From: Nymphaea colorata
Taxonomy: Eukaryota > Streptophyta > Magnoliopsida > Nymphaeales > Nymphaeaceae
DNA length: 64,000 nucleotides
Reading direction: 5' to 3'
Assembly (NCBI RefSeq): GCF_008831285.2
Contig: NC_045149.1
Span: 6,439,500 to 6,503,499 of the forward strand
Both the position numbers and the translations under genes were made by a program. Shown piece after piece: positions 13,340 through 25,630 of this stretch. Each line of letters begins with the position of its first letter. Position 1 is the stretch's first letter. The notes under the pieces were generated by a model, which worked only from the letters and a program-made list of their open reading frames with translations, ran no database searches and had not been told where the DNA came from.

Positions 13340-16226
13340 TGTCACACCCCGACCTTTTTGACACTCAAACATTTTTTTTTTCTAACATCCAACATCGAGG
13401 TGTGACTACACAATAGTTCAAAAAGGAATGAGCCAAGCAATTCAAAACAATGGGGCAAGCTTTCCATTATATAGCATTTCAATTCAATTGTACATTTGAC
13501 AAAAATGCCCCAAAATCACAACATCGATGCCTCATCAAAACAAGGCATCAGTAAAACCAAAAACCCGACGCGCCGGCACTACAAGAACAAAACAAAACCC
13601 AAAACCTCCCCAGTAGGACGTGAGTGTAGCCATCTGCTCAGCCTGCTGCCCCGGGTACACCAAAACCTGAAAAAAGGAAACAACTGAAGGCTTAGCCTTC
13701 GCAGTATGGCAACAAGCCAGGAAAAGTCCAAGCCCTCTTAGGTCGGGCTCAGTACACAAACAAACATCAGAACAATCTATCATTATGTCGTGTCAAGACA
13801 CGACATGCAGACGCCACTCAATGGCTACAATAACATAATTTCAATCACATGCAAGGCATCATCAACATGTCACTTGCATTCATAAGCACAACAGTCACAT
13901 GCACAACAATCCTATATATTTCAATCACATACAATGCAGTTTCATTACTATCAGTGAATTTACAGTTCCTGTGGGTGCAAACACAGGCACGTGCACACCG
14001 CGGGCGGCCCACAGCCGAGAGACAACCCCCGTGGTGGCCCAGAACAGTATGGATCCATCTATCCGCTGCAGCGGTAGAGCACTCATCCATGGATGTGTGA
14101 ATTCCAAGGAGAGATACTCAGCCTTCCCTAGGACACCCAGGTTGGGAAGGCGGGAGCCTACGCTCCAAGCACATCACACAACAGTACCCTGGGGCCTTGC
14201 ACCGCCTGCGCTCCGAACAGGCGAGACCAGTGGCGAAAGTGGGACAACTCCCATATACATAGTCACATCCCACTGGCCTCTCATCTCTTATTCTTTCATT
14301 CTTATACTTATACTTGCACAAACACATTTAACTGGCTAGCTCCTGAGGTTGGTTCACTTCACGAGTGAACTCACACCTCCAATTGCCTCCACACGAGGGT
14401 TACACATAACCACAACAGTTTTGGCTAGCCGTCATAACAATATGGGCACAACTACCCACTGTGCAAACATTTGTATCATTGCCCGCGGCAATGGGTATTC
14501 AATAAACATAACATTCACATTCATCATCATAACAATCACATCTTTGAAAACTTAGCCAAACCACAGAAAGTAGTCTCAATCTGTGGTGGGCTCGTAACTG
14601 TCCTATGCAGTTATCATGCTAGAATGCTTTCTAATGCACAATTGGGATCGAGGAGACACTCGACTCGATACCCCGCCTCATCTGTCCTAAACAGTTATCA
14701 ATTCTAGCATGCACATGCAATGCGTAACATTATCAAAACAATTACTATAAGCCTTTCAAAACAATTCATATCATATATCAATTTATGTACATGCATACAC
14801 ATATTCATTCACGGAACACTCAATCAATTCATATCACAAATCCTAGGATCCCATGATCCTAGGAACACACATTCATTCACTTGCCCAGGCAGGGATTTGC
14901 CTGGAATGTCGCCATACCTGTGGCGCGTTCACAAGAATCTTCAAAATGCCTCGAGCTTCGAATCCGGTAACTCAAGGTCGACGGGACGTACCCGGTGAAC
15001 CTGCAGACACAAACACAAGATAAGATTCCTACTACAAACCTCAACAATTCAAACAAAAACAAAACAAGGTCATTGAGGCACGCGTCATCGCCTCAAGAGG
15101 GTGTCGACGGGTAGTGTCGACCCACAAGTTCTCCAATAGGGTCACTTCCCACTCCTAGCCGTGCCAATAGATGCCAAAACTCAAAGCCATCAATCCGTCT
15201 ATCACTAACGCCTTTCTCAAAATTCCCTTTTTCTTAAATCAAGGCGTCTACCCCAAAGATATTTCCAACTTATGTACGTTATCCCTATTTAACTCCAAGA
15301 TGCACCCGTTCACAAAAACGCGTGCTACAGGCTCACTAAAACGGTCCTAAATCTTCCCCACTACCTCACAAACTCTACCATGTCTCCCCTAATGCTTCGA
15401 AAAATAATCTATCATGCTTAAATGATCATCCAAAATATGAATCTTCGCTTCCCAACATAATCGCAAGCTTTCCCCAAAAACGAAATCACTAACATGTGAT
15501 CCAAATAATCAATTCAAAGCTCTAGCATGCTCAACCAATAATTATGAGCGTTCCAAAAAGAAATATATCATAAAATAGGTTCAATTTCGCCTTGCTCACC
15601 CCGATTGAAGGTCTAAACTGCTGTTACGAGGGGGAAGACAAATCCCCAAGCTGAAAACGGATCCAACAGTGATAGCACAGAGAAAATCAGTGAGAGAAAG
15701 TACTTGATTGGAGAAAAATCGAAAACGAGCAGAAAATGGGGAGAGGGTTCGGTCAAAAGGGGAAAAGAAGGCAGTGAGGGGAGAGGACGGGAGAGAAGAG
15801 AGAGAGACGGTGGAGAGTGAGACGAGTGACAGTGGGAGAGGGAGAGTCGTTCGGTGGAGAGGGGAGACGAGAGACAGTGGGAAAGGGAGGGTCGTTCGGT
15901 GGAGAGGGGAGACGAGAGACAGTGGGAGAGGGAGAAGGGAAAGAAAACGAGAAGGAGAAGAAAAGAGAAGAGAGGAAGAGGCAAGGGACGACAGGGTTCA
16001 CCTCAACGCCGCCGTCGTCGCCGCTGCCGCCGCCGTCGCCGCCGCCGCCGTCGCCGTCGCCTTCTTCCCTGAGCTCCGGTCGTGGGTAAGGAAGAGACGG
16101 TAAGAGGAAAGCGAAGGAGAAGAGAATGCGAGGGAGGAGGGACAGCGTCGGGCTCCTCTCGCGTGGGGCTAGGGTCCGGGTCTGGACCCTGACCCGACCC
16201 GCTCCGCCCAAACGCCGCGCGTTACA
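13340..16226 (-). repeat. 5' LTR of the Tekay-like element (2887 bp)
   Basis: Partner of 5434-8446. The differences I could find are a T/C change near 14030 (about 6122 in the partner), a T/A change near 15682, single-base length changes in short homopolymers near 13380, 15746 and 15780, and the shorter GCC/GTC tract at 16006-16062. The promoter and transcription start of the element should lie here on the minus strand; I could not place a TATA box with confidence. Confidence 0.95.
16006..16062. repeat. GCC/GTC trinucleotide tract in the 5' LTR
   Basis: A short form of the triplet tract at 8098-8283, with the same start (GCCGCCGTCGTCGCC) and end (GTCGCCGTCGCC) and the middle blocks absent. 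Confidence 0.85.
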
Positions 16227-17538
16227 TACTGGGTACCCGTCAGGTACTCGAGCCGACGCCCAGCCTTATAGTACATAAGTTGAATGGTGCACCGCTGTAA
16301 GTCAGAACCCTGAAGACATGAGAAATGGAGGGTCTTCTTGTCTCTTTTCTAGGCAGTGGGTTGTTAACCTTTTGCTCATCTAGAAACCATTCAGTTATAC
16401 TTAGTAAAGAAATCAATATCTAACTATGATTATTAACCATATTTCAACTTGATATAGATGCAATTCCACAATCAAATATGAGGTTAACTTTTCGAGTGAA
16501 TGATATATATCCTCTAATAACAGCAACATTTTCTCATCAATTTAATCACAGTCATCATTATCTCTCAAGTTTAATATATTAGTCAATATCATCAAAAATA
16601 CCTTCAAAAACTAAAATAATCTAATGTTCAGTTTAGTTATGCCCAGCATTGCTAATATATATAGAGGAATAAAAATCAGTAGCCTGCTGGATGTTATCAG
16701 AAGATGACAGGATATTTGAAACCATCATCATAAATATCATGCAACGAAAACAATTGCAATGGTTTATATGATGCATTTATCATGATTCTTAAATATTTAA
16801 CTATCCCGCAACATCTAAGAAAACATATTTCAATTTTTCAACACACTTCCCGAAAAGGAAAAACTCTAGAAACTTTTTCTTTCGAGTAGTGGTTAAAGAA
16901 GTGTTTGGATCCCAAAATCCCGGATTCCATGGAGGGGATCAAAGGCGTATGATCCATTTTCCTTGATTCGCATCTCCTGAAGCGGATGCATTCAAACGCC
17001 TTCTGATCTTGTTCAAGGATCCAAAGTCCGTGTGGAATTTGGGTTGGTGGTAGAAAAAGAAAGGTGAAAGATAAAAAGACTTGAGATCTTGTTATGGACT
17101 GTAAAATGTGATTTTATTTGTGGTTTGTTTGCATGGTAATTTTGTTTTCACTTTGTTGGATATGTGTTCTTGCTACTTATTTACCTCTATTATTTGAGGT
17201 CTTGTTTCTCAGACTATTCACTTTTTCAATTTTGTCTTAAGATTTTAAAATTTTTAGAAGAAAGAGCCAGTGGAAATGTGATTTGAGCAAATAATAATTT
17301 GCAAAACCAGAATTTGCAAGTGATCTCCAAACAGTTTCAGAGCTCCTGTTAAATATCTTTCACAGAAATTTTGCCAAAAGTAGGTGCGGATGGACAGTCA
17401 GAAAAATATAATAATACTGCACCTTTATTGTTTTTGTTGTTCAATCATCAATCACATAAATGAATCCTTTCCGCATTTAAAAGCTGGAAGCTTAATGCTG
17501 GTTGACCACAAACTTATGAACCCACCTCTGTTGAGCAG
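16227..17538. other. Intergenic or intron-like sequence before the kinase exon
   Basis: It begins with the second TACTG target duplication and the rest of the GC-rich repeat hit by the Tekay insertion, then becomes AT-rich. No kinase N-lobe, HRD or DFG motif is encoded here on either strand. If the kinase exon at 17539 ever had upstream exons in place, this would be intron sequence. Confidence 0.5.
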
Positions 17539-18489
17539 ATTGTGGGAACATTTGGTTATGCTGCACCTGAATACATCAGGACCGGTCATCTTACAGCCAA
17601 GAGTGATGTCTGGAGTTTCGGGGTTGTGCTATATGAGCTCCTGACAGGGAGAAGATCAATGGAAAGAAACCGCCCAAAGAATGAGCGGAAGCTTCTGGAG
17701 TGGATCAAGAACTATCCAGTTAGTAGTAGAAAGTTTCAGATGATTATTGATCCGAGGCTTGGAGATCATTATTCTCTTCCAGCTGCACAGGCAGTGGCTA
17801 AGTTAGCAGATAGTTGTCTGTTAAAGTTATCAACAAAACGTCCAGACATGAGCAAGGTTGTTGAAACTTTAAAGCAGATTATTGAACTTTCGAAGGGTGA
17901 GGACTCTCAAGAAACTGTTCAGGCTGCTAAATCTGAATCTGTTGGGACTGAGGGGAGACTGGATAAAGTTGATGTTTCCAACTGTGAGGATGGTCTGCCT
18001 GATAATTCAAGAAGGAAAGTTACACCTATGACCGGATCTGGGAAGGAAAATGGTCGTGTTTTTGGTAGACGGAGGTTTATAATGATGTCACAACAGAATC
18101 AACAGCTGCAGCAGCACCACCAGCATCTGCACCAGCACCAACAGCAGCAGCAGCAGGAAGCAAGTCACAAGCAGCATGAGCAGGAGCATCCAGTGCAGCA
18201 TAAGCAAAGGCAGCAAGAGCCTCAAGGGCAGCAAAAACCAAGGCAACAAGAACATGAGCAGCAGCAGCAACAAGAGCACCATGAGCAACTTGAGCCAAAG
18301 GATCAAGAGCAGCAAGAGAATCATGAACAACTGCAGCAACAAGCACATCATGAGCAAAATGAGCCAAAACATCAAGAGCAGCAACTGCTGTATGGTCACC
18401 AGAAACATGAGCTGCAGCCGCATCAAGAGCATCACACTCAGCAAGAGCAGCAACAGCACCAATATCAGCAGGAATGGATGCAGGAATAA
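17539..18489 (+). pseudogene. RLCK-VII-type protein kinase, 3' exon only, with Gln/His/Glu-rich tail
   Basis: An open frame for the C-terminal half of a plant receptor-like cytoplasmic kinase. It starts after a plausible splice acceptor (GAGCAG|ATTGTGGGA) with [11 protein letters not shown] (subdomain VIII), then [20 protein letters not shown] (IX), a conserved [12 protein letters not shown] segment, DPRLGDHY and [10 protein letters not shown] (XI). This pattern, notably RNRPKNE.KLLEW, matches the RLCK-VII group that includes Arabidopsis PCRK1/PCRK2. The P-loop, catalytic Lys, HRD and DFG are absent from the window in any plausible place, so the piece cannot encode an active kinase alone. From about residue 180 the protein becomes a roughly 140-residue Q/H/E-rich tail ending in WMQE. 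Upstream exons could lie left of the Tekay element outside the window, but the preceding sequence is a duplicate of unit 3' flank, so truncation by duplication is more likely. Confidence 0.75.
18076..18489 (+). repeat. CAG/CAA/CAT/GAG low-complexity repeat encoding the Q/H/E-rich tail
   Basis: Imperfect reiterations of CAG, CAA, CAT and GAG codons. Units such as HHEQ(N/L)EPK(H/D)QEQQ recur about every 20-25 residues, so the tail looks expanded by slippage of a longer unit and not as a pure polyglutamine tract. The opposite-strand open frames are its shadow. Confidence 0.8.
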
Positions 18490-19053
18490 TTGCATTTGTT
18501 GGTGTTGATTCTTTAATTGTTCTCCTTATATAATTATTCTGACTGCTGCATAGAGGAAGATGATACATTATCTCTTGGATATGAAGATGACACTCTGCAG
18601 ATCCCTAAGTTCCCTTTGCATATTTGTGAACTACACAGTTGTCTGAGAATGTAAAAATAGATTGTATTTGAGAATTCAAGTTTCAAGTGGTGAGCTTTAA
18701 TTTCTCTAATCTTTTGTACATTATCCATAGCTTTGTAAAAATAGAATATTTCCATTTATGTTTATATTCCTTCTTGAGAATCAGGCTTGAATTGTGGAGA
18801 AGTGTATAAATCTATTATTTTGGGGAAACTTATCTGCCCTTGTGCTGTCCTTGTCTCATAAGGCAATGAGGTGGTGCTTTTATTTTCTGAATTAAAGTGT
18901 CTAAGGTCATCTTTATCTATTTGCATACGTAGATTTTGGGCTAAAGTGAGGCCCGTGGGGGGCACATTTGGCTGAGAGGACATTGTAGCAATGCGTAAGA
19001 CTGTTTTCAATGGAAGTTTATGTCAATTAATCACAACACCTCTGCGTAAATGG
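18478..19053 (+). repeat. Kinase 3' end and 3' flank, recurring in all four units
   Basis: The sequence after the kinase stop (TTGCATTTGTTGGTGTT, TTATCTCTTGGATATGAAG, TAAAAATAGAATATTTCCAT) is found again at about 205-575, 27010-27375 and 43345-43895. In the 43345 copy the homology includes the last codons of the kinase tail (GAATGCAGGAAT). In the copies at 205 and 27010 it is instead joined to PLATZ 5' sequence at the TTATCTCTTGG motif. It therefore marks one fixed edge of the duplicated unit. Confidence 0.85.
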
Positions 19054-21525
19054 TGTTTGTGTAAATGTGCTTGTATCCTCCAAAATTTTGATTTTTTGGA
19101 GTGCTTTAGAAATATAATTTTTTATTTTTGAAATGAGAGAAAAAAAACTCGCTCGTCGAGCTATGCTTATCTAGAGAGATGCTTGTGATCGTTAATTTCA
19201 AAAGTGAATGTGAATGCATAAATGTGTTGATTATATATATATATATATGATTGAAAACAAATTATTTATTTCTACCATACCATTAGAGAATATTCCTATC
19301 ATCATATGCACTTATATTTATTTACATACTTATCCTAAATGTTTTCATGAAGAGGAAACATATTTGAAAGTGAAATGAAGTTGTAGACCAGCAAGTATGA
19401 TTTCAATATTGAATCATTACTCGAGTTTTGACTTAATGAAGTCGATGAATGAAAATTAAAATCTTAAATCTTGAAAAAAAAATGATTACACGTATATTAC
19501 TTATTTATACATATATGCATATGAAAATCTATAAAGAAATATGTTAAATCATAGAAAGATGAAGACATATACACATATAATATATATGTACGCATATGCA
19601 TTTATGAAAAAATTAAAATCAAGCGGTAACTTAGAGCATATCTAATTTCGATTTTTTTTTTAGGTCAGAGAGGAACTTGGACTCATGCAAGAGTCTATGC
19701 TAAGTCTTCAAGGTCTCACTGAAGAATATTCTTATTTTCAAAATTCTTTTGAAAACATGATTCCAAATATTTTCGTATAAACATAAAAGAATAAGCATTT
19801 TATCTATTACAAGGAAATTTATTTCTCCAATTGTTAGATATGAAAAAAAAAAAGCACACATGAAATGAAAAGTTAATAATGTAAGAAAACTCTAATTGGA
19901 ATCACTAACCGGGTAATTAAAAGAAATGCTCCATTGCGAGAATGTCATGAAGATGCATAACATGTACACATTCTAAGGGGTTTTCTCGGGTGAAACAAAT
20001 CATAACGTTAAAATCAACATAATAATAAAAAAATTTCAATTCAAGCATTCATTGTATCATTCATTCACAAATTAAAAATAAAATCAATCAATTATGCATG
20101 AACAATATCTCAAAACAAAAACAAACAACATAAAACACACATTTAAAAAAAGAAAGAAATCTATTTCGATCTTAGAATGAAATCTTGTTTCTCTTAAGAA
20201 CAACTCTTGACTTTGAAAAAAAAATATGAAAGCTATCTTGCATGACTATAGAGAGATGAAGAACAAAGAGAGAAAGAAAAGAAAAAACATTGAGATATTG
20301 ATTACATACCTCTAATGTGGATGATTTTTGAAAATGAGTCTCTTTCTTCAGATGATTCTAAAACTTCCTAGAATGAAGCTCCAAGGTGTTGAAGATGTCT
20401 TTCCGAGAAGCTTCCTTGTGCTCCCTTAAGAGTGGAAGTTGGAGAAGCATTCTTCTAAGATTGGAGAAGAAGAAGATAAGAGGAGAGAAATGGAGAGAGA
20501 GTTAGGGAAAATTACAAGTTTTCAAATGAGAAAACACTAGAGATTTCTCAAGGGTTGGCTCATGCCCAAAAGAAAAGATTTTAGGGATATTTTAATGGAG
20601 TTTTGAAGGCAAAACTCAAAATTTGATTTTTTTTTAATTTAACAATATTTTCATGCGAATTTCAAGTATTTTTGAACAATTTTAATTTTGTTAAATATGT
20701 TTTGACCAAATGTTATTGACCCTTAGCCTTGTAAACACTCCTTTGGGGGTGTGGGTGGTTACTGCTCACTCATTAGACCAAAAACTACCCCTTTTGGGGC
20801 AGTTTTTAACTAAAAAAGAGTTTGTGCAATGCACAGGCTTTGCCTCGGTGCACGCAAGCGTGATTGGCTGCATACAGCCGTGATGCTAAGTGATAGCGCC
20901 TAGCACGGCTGTGCGTCGAGCACGCATGAAGGGGGGGGGGATGCCCCATTATTGGCTTGTTTTGGATTAACTATGCACGAACAACATCTCAAAACAAAGC
21001 ACACATTCAAGAGAAGTGAGAAACCTATTTTGATCCTAGACAAAAGCTTGTTTTCCCATATCTTGTATGGCCATGGGGAGATGAAGAAATGCCCCCTTAT
21101 TGACTCATTTGGACCAATAAGGGGTGGCTTTTGTCTCCTAGCCTCCAAGGAGTCCTACACATAAAAAAAAGAAAAGGTACAAATTATTTTTTTCAAACAC
21201 ATATTTTAAAGGGCAAAATGGTCTTTTGTTATGAATAGAGTCAGCTTTATTTTGAGTGATTTCAAGCTCGTTTTAGATTGGGATCGGGTTTGCTTGGTCG
21301 CCAATACGTTCTAGTCGACACCCGATGCTCAGATGAAGGATTAGATGAGTAGTTTAGGCTCAAAGCATATTTTTGGTGCAAAATTGAGATGAAAACAAAG
21401 GGAAAGTCTATCCATGCACGCACGGTGCTTGATAGTATCGAAATTTGTTATTTTAGCTTCAACTTTGGATTTTAGTTTGGCCCTACCCGGATAAGTTCGA
21501 TGGACCGTTTGACCCGCCCCTAAAA
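19054..21525 (-). mobile_element. Possible LTR remnant of an older Tat-like retrotransposon
   Basis: This 2.5-kb AT-rich block replaces the middle of the duplicated unit (present at 575-1340 in U1). It has no coding frame. Its organisation parallels the LTR at 50476-54301 in the same orientation: a TGT start followed by A/T homopolymers and CTCGCTCGTCG near 19150 (compare CCGCTCGTCGG at 50574), an ATGCATAACATGTACA motif near 19955 (compare 52389), a GAGAGAAATGG purine run near 20490, and (G)ACCAAAATG-type motifs near 20700. I found no clear target duplication and the right border is approximate. It could be a solo LTR, a deleted element or a coincidental AT-rich insertion. Confidence 0.4.
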
Positions 21526-23040
21526 AATGTGAATGCAATGGAAAGAAATGCAAAGTTTGAAGGTGGAAGGCGGATTGGATTTCTTTGCAAACATATTTCC
21601 ATTACTGAATATAGTAAACCATCTTTAATCTTGTTTTGAGGGGAGGGGTTCACATGTTTTCTGCTGAAATCATCTTATTGCCCAAATGAGAGTGTTTCGC
21701 AGCAATTTCCTACTCATGCACCTGCTACTTTCAGTTGGTTTTCACTTGTTATTAGCTGCTCCTGGTTTTCTTCGGGTCACTTCGTTCTCTGCTCTCATAT
21801 TCAACAAGGAAAACTGGAAATGATCTCACACAACAGTTTGATCCATTTGTTCCACGCAACCTTTTTTCTTTTAAAATACTAGTGAAACATTGTTTGATCT
21901 ACTGGTTCCACGAGTTTAACTTTTATATTTTAAAATCGTGCTCATCAGGTGGGAAGGTGGACACGTTGGAGGGCGTGATTGTTGTCCATTCAGAGCAAGT
22001 TATTGATGGGCTCATATTTTCTTGCCATTTCGAGTTTTTCTTAGATAATCTAGTTTTAGTACCCTGAAAATTGCAGGCCGAATTTGCATCAATATGCAAA
22101 GATAGAACTATTCTCAAATTTGACTTAGTAGCAATTACACTTGTTCAGATGGTAATAGGAGAGAAGCCAAGCTGCCCGTTCGGCCTCCAGGAACTGGTGA
22201 ATATCACACTTGGCACTATTTGTAGTCCAATGACGTAGCATCCATGAGAATCGAACTGCCGACTAAGCTTTCACTTGATTGGCTACCTGACTAGCTAAGC
22301 TAGGTCTCTTGAGCCACTAAACTCATTGAGACTTGATTCATTATCCACATAAAAGTAAAGACCCGTGCATGTTTTCATGTCAATCCAAACCTAGAAAGAC
22401 CCTTATCCTCATAAATCCAAACCTAACATTCTCAACCACGATTCAAATTCCCATAGCTTTAGATCCTTAAAACACATTGAATGGTTTGACAGTAATGGAA
22501 ATTGCTCTCACGATTCGCAAAAAAAACTATAAGAAATCACTAATATTGCCGAGCTACCAAACTATGAGAAAATAATTTCCATTTACTTAATCAACCAAGC
22601 TCCTTCTCCTATAAGTCCCTAAACTTGAACTTAAATAAGCAAAGCAGAGACTTTAACCTAATGTGAACTGTAACATGAGATCTAGAACCAAAATAAGGAC
22701 TGAACTCCAAACCTAACCCAAAGCATATATCCTAATAATCCAAAGAATAAATTAAATTCAAATCCTACTGTTGAATTATAAGCATGGGAATGCTTTAGCA
22801 TGACCTCAGTACGTGATTTTGATAGGTTTCAAGGGAGTCGGAATTGTTGATAATGATCCGCTTGGTCGCGTTTGGCAGCGTCAATCCCAAGCTTAAAAAC
22901 TTCAACCATAAAACTATGGTTAATGTTTGGTCAATTTTGTCATGGACTGAAGCCATCCAAACATGGTGAAGAAAGGACTTATACGTGGGATTTGACTCAT
23001 TCAAACAGAAGCACTCTGTTTATATAGAAAATGCGTTTAG
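21526..23040 (+). repeat. Diverged copy of the unit middle (equivalent to 1340-3150 and 28140-29990)
   Basis: Recognisable by shared blocks such as CCATCTTTAATCTTGTTT, GCTCATCAGGTG and AATGATCCGCTTGGTCGCG in the same order and spacing as in U1 and U3, with many substitutions and several deletions. It is clearly older than the U1/U3 pair. No coding function is evident. Confidence 0.85.
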
Positions 23041-23102
23041 GATGAATATAATGTTTGGAGCTTCCTGAATTTCTTTAGCCATCGCCACCCCGGTAGGCCT
23101 CA

Positions 23103-23637
23103 TAGGTCTGCATACGAGCCGAGTCGAGCTCCTGCTCGAGCTTGAGCATATTTGACTCAAAAGGCTCGAGCTCAATCTTGAGTCGAGCTCCATAGAACAG
23201 GCTCAAGCTCCGTTTGATGATATAGTGTCATGCTCAACTCGGTTGACTCGTTTAACTCATTTAAGTGAATTTAAGTAGTCACGTTTCTTTTAACTCGTTT
23301 AACACATTAGCTAGTTTAACTCATTAACTTGTTTAACTTATTCAACTATGAACGACCGTGTAACAGAAAGAGTGACATATTTTGCATTCCAAATATTCCC
23401 TAAAAAAAAAACTTAGCAACAAAAAATCTTTCATTCATGACGCATTTACCTAGTCCAGACGAACTGAGTTTAAACGAGTCAAGTTCTTACAATTCGAACT
23501 CCACACATTTAACATTTCAAACATAAATCAAAGGCGAGTTCGGCTTGACTAGTCTATAAATGTGTCCAGCTGAAGAAAAGTTTTTACAAGCGAATTCATG
23601 TCAACCTCGAGTTAGCTCCACTTGTTGTACACCCCTA
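23103..23637. mobile_element. hAT-like MITE (copy in U2)
   Basis: An internal sequence rich in GAGTCGAGCTC motifs, with termini TAGGTCTGCATACGAGCC at the left and, as reverse complement, TAGGGGTGTACAACAAGTG at the right. It is orthologous in position to 31390-31945, so insertion predates the U2/U3 duplication. No transposase is encoded. The left target site is partly lost here. Confidence 0.65.
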
Positions 23638-25560
23638 CTCATGAGGATGACAATCGAAAAGGGACCGCAAGGTCAAGAACATTATTTCGTTTCCTTTACT
23701 ATGAGGAATATTCATTTTTGCCGGGGCATAGCGATTTATTAAATCTTTAGCTTTTCCAGTTCTGTTCCCTCCTTTTGAATAGAAAAATTGTATATCTATT
23801 CCCATGTTATCCACATACTATGATATGAAAAGTTGAAATCTGGCGGCTGCTTTGATATGAAAAATTGAAATCCAGCGGTGGTTGGCTAAATATATAAAAA
23901 GTACAGCTAGATGTATTATATATAGATCATTGCTGAAAGCATTATAAAACATTGGGATGCAAGCCTGCGGGGAGAATAGGTCTATCAAACATTTTATTAA
24001 CAAAAAATTTTGTTAATATAAACCGTTGCTAGTGTTTCTGTTATGTAATGTTTTGAACTACCATTATTAAAAATTTTGTCATCCAACATTGTCGGACAGC
24101 AAGCTTATTTCAATTCTTCATTATGTTATCATGGAGTTGTGTTCAGATTAAAGGAATACAAAAAACCAAAGTGAAGATTTCTTCCAAAATGAGATCATGT
24201 GATTTGGATAGGAGGGTTTGAACTCAGTTTCAGCCAGAAGCAGAGGCAGGAGGGCAGCAGCGGCTGTGGCCTGCGTTTTCGACTGCCCACCATCATGTTC
24301 GGCTCTTTACATGACATTGCTCGAGAAGCATTTGCGGCTTTTCTTCAATTTTATTTGTTCGTTATACGATACTCTTCTTTTATCATATAAGATTATCTTG
24401 ATATTTTCTGTTATGAGCGTGCATTAACATGGTGAGTGAGACTGAGAGGTTCATTCCTATCACCCGGAACCCCAAGGTCTCCCATTGTCTCAGTGTCTAA
24501 GCGTTAAGATGTTCATCTCATATTTTATTTTAAATGCAAAAATCTGGAGATGATTCCTTAAGTTCAGGGGTTATATATGGTTATGTCGATGGCATGAAGA
24601 AGAAAAGATGGAAAGATAATCTGGAAAGATTGCAAATTTTTGCTGCCTCTCTCTCTCTCTCCCCCCTTCTTTCTATATCATTTATTCTCATGGATTTTAT
24701 TTTAAATGCAAAAAGCTCGCTTTCCTTTTATTGTTTGAATTTTGACCAAAAGGAAAAAAAGGAGGGGGAAAATGACACAAGATTCTCGATCGGTGGCATG
24801 CTAAGATCTCTATATATATCAGCAGAAGGAATGAGGGTGCAGGTCAAAAGCAGTCGTGTCGCTCACGAGTCACTCATGTCTTGAATCTATCGTCGACGTC
24901 TACCTCCTCTCCACCATTTCTTTAGCACAATGTGTCGTTTCACCTTGTTCTTAAGGCAGATTGTCATCTAGATTTCCTTTCTCGATTCAGAAGGACTCTG
25001 TGTTGTCTTTTATGAATTTTATGTTTTCACACGGTTTCGGTTGTCGTTTGAACGAAGTATTCCATAAACCTGCTCTATTTTCTGTGTGAGTAAATCAGTT
25101 AGTATTGATAGACATCCCCAAAGCGGTGACGGAAACTACATGTTTTTGTTCTCAAACATTAAATGTGGTGGTCAAAGTGAATGCATGAGATTGATAGAAT
25201 AACAATACCTTACATAAACTCTATATGTTAAGGGGTCATTTGGCTGTTGGAACAGTCACATGCCGTTTCAGCCAAATGACTCTGAAGGGCCTTATTTGGT
25301 AACAATAACAGTATATTACTATTGCCAAATATCCTCAAAGGATATGAACTTAATCAGACTCCGTCTTAGATATTTAGTATATCTCTATATCGGGCTACCA
25401 AACAGGCGATCGGATACCATTGGGTGTAATCTTACTCCAGTCAGATTCAAATTAAAAACAGAGAAAGATCCACCTTGGTTCTCTTGAGAAACGGAGTGGA
25501 TCTCAATTTACTGCACTTTAGTTTGGTGGAAAATAAGGCAATTTGGATTTTCATGATTGT
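23638..25560 (+). repeat. Non-coding distal part of unit U2
   Basis: It aligns with 31946-33234 plus 34597-35056 in U3, which show the same block order interrupted by an inserted ATL palindrome. It contains a CT microsatellite near 24650 and shared blocks such as ATGTTTTCACACGGTTTCGG. I see no gene in it. It ends just before the PLATZ fragments. Confidence 0.75.
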
Positions 25561-25630
25561 AATTCTTCATTTCATCTCCAAGTTGGATTTGATGTGGTCA
25601 GCAATATATAGTATGAATGAAAACTCAGTA

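Larger units (their letters stand above)
5434..16226 (-). mobile_element. Complete Ty3/gypsy chromovirus LTR retrotransposon (Tekay/Del-like)
   Basis: A full-length element on the minus strand. It is bounded by two long direct repeats (TG...CA ends) and by a 5-bp target duplication TACTG at 5429-5433 and 16227-16231. The internal part has an initiator-Met-tRNA-type primer binding site next to the 5' LTR, one intact gag-pol frame ending in a chromodomain, and a purine tract next to the 3' LTR. LTRs near 3 kb and a C-terminal chromodomain fit the Tekay/Del chromovirus lineage. The LTRs differ by about two substitutions plus a few short indels and one trinucleotide-repeat length change, so insertion was very recent. 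The element could be autonomous; it was inserted into an older GC-rich repeat. Confidence 0.95.

Noticed and set aside
16890-17060. MITE-like block with GTGTTTGGATCC near the left and GCATTCAAACGCC/GGATCCAAAG further on
   Set aside because: The inverted ends are imperfect and I could not find a target duplication or a second copy in the window.
18077-18568. Long opposite-strand and alternative frames over the kinase tail
   Set aside because: They are shadows of the CAG/CAA/CAT repeat (Leu- or Ala-rich peptides) with no domain.
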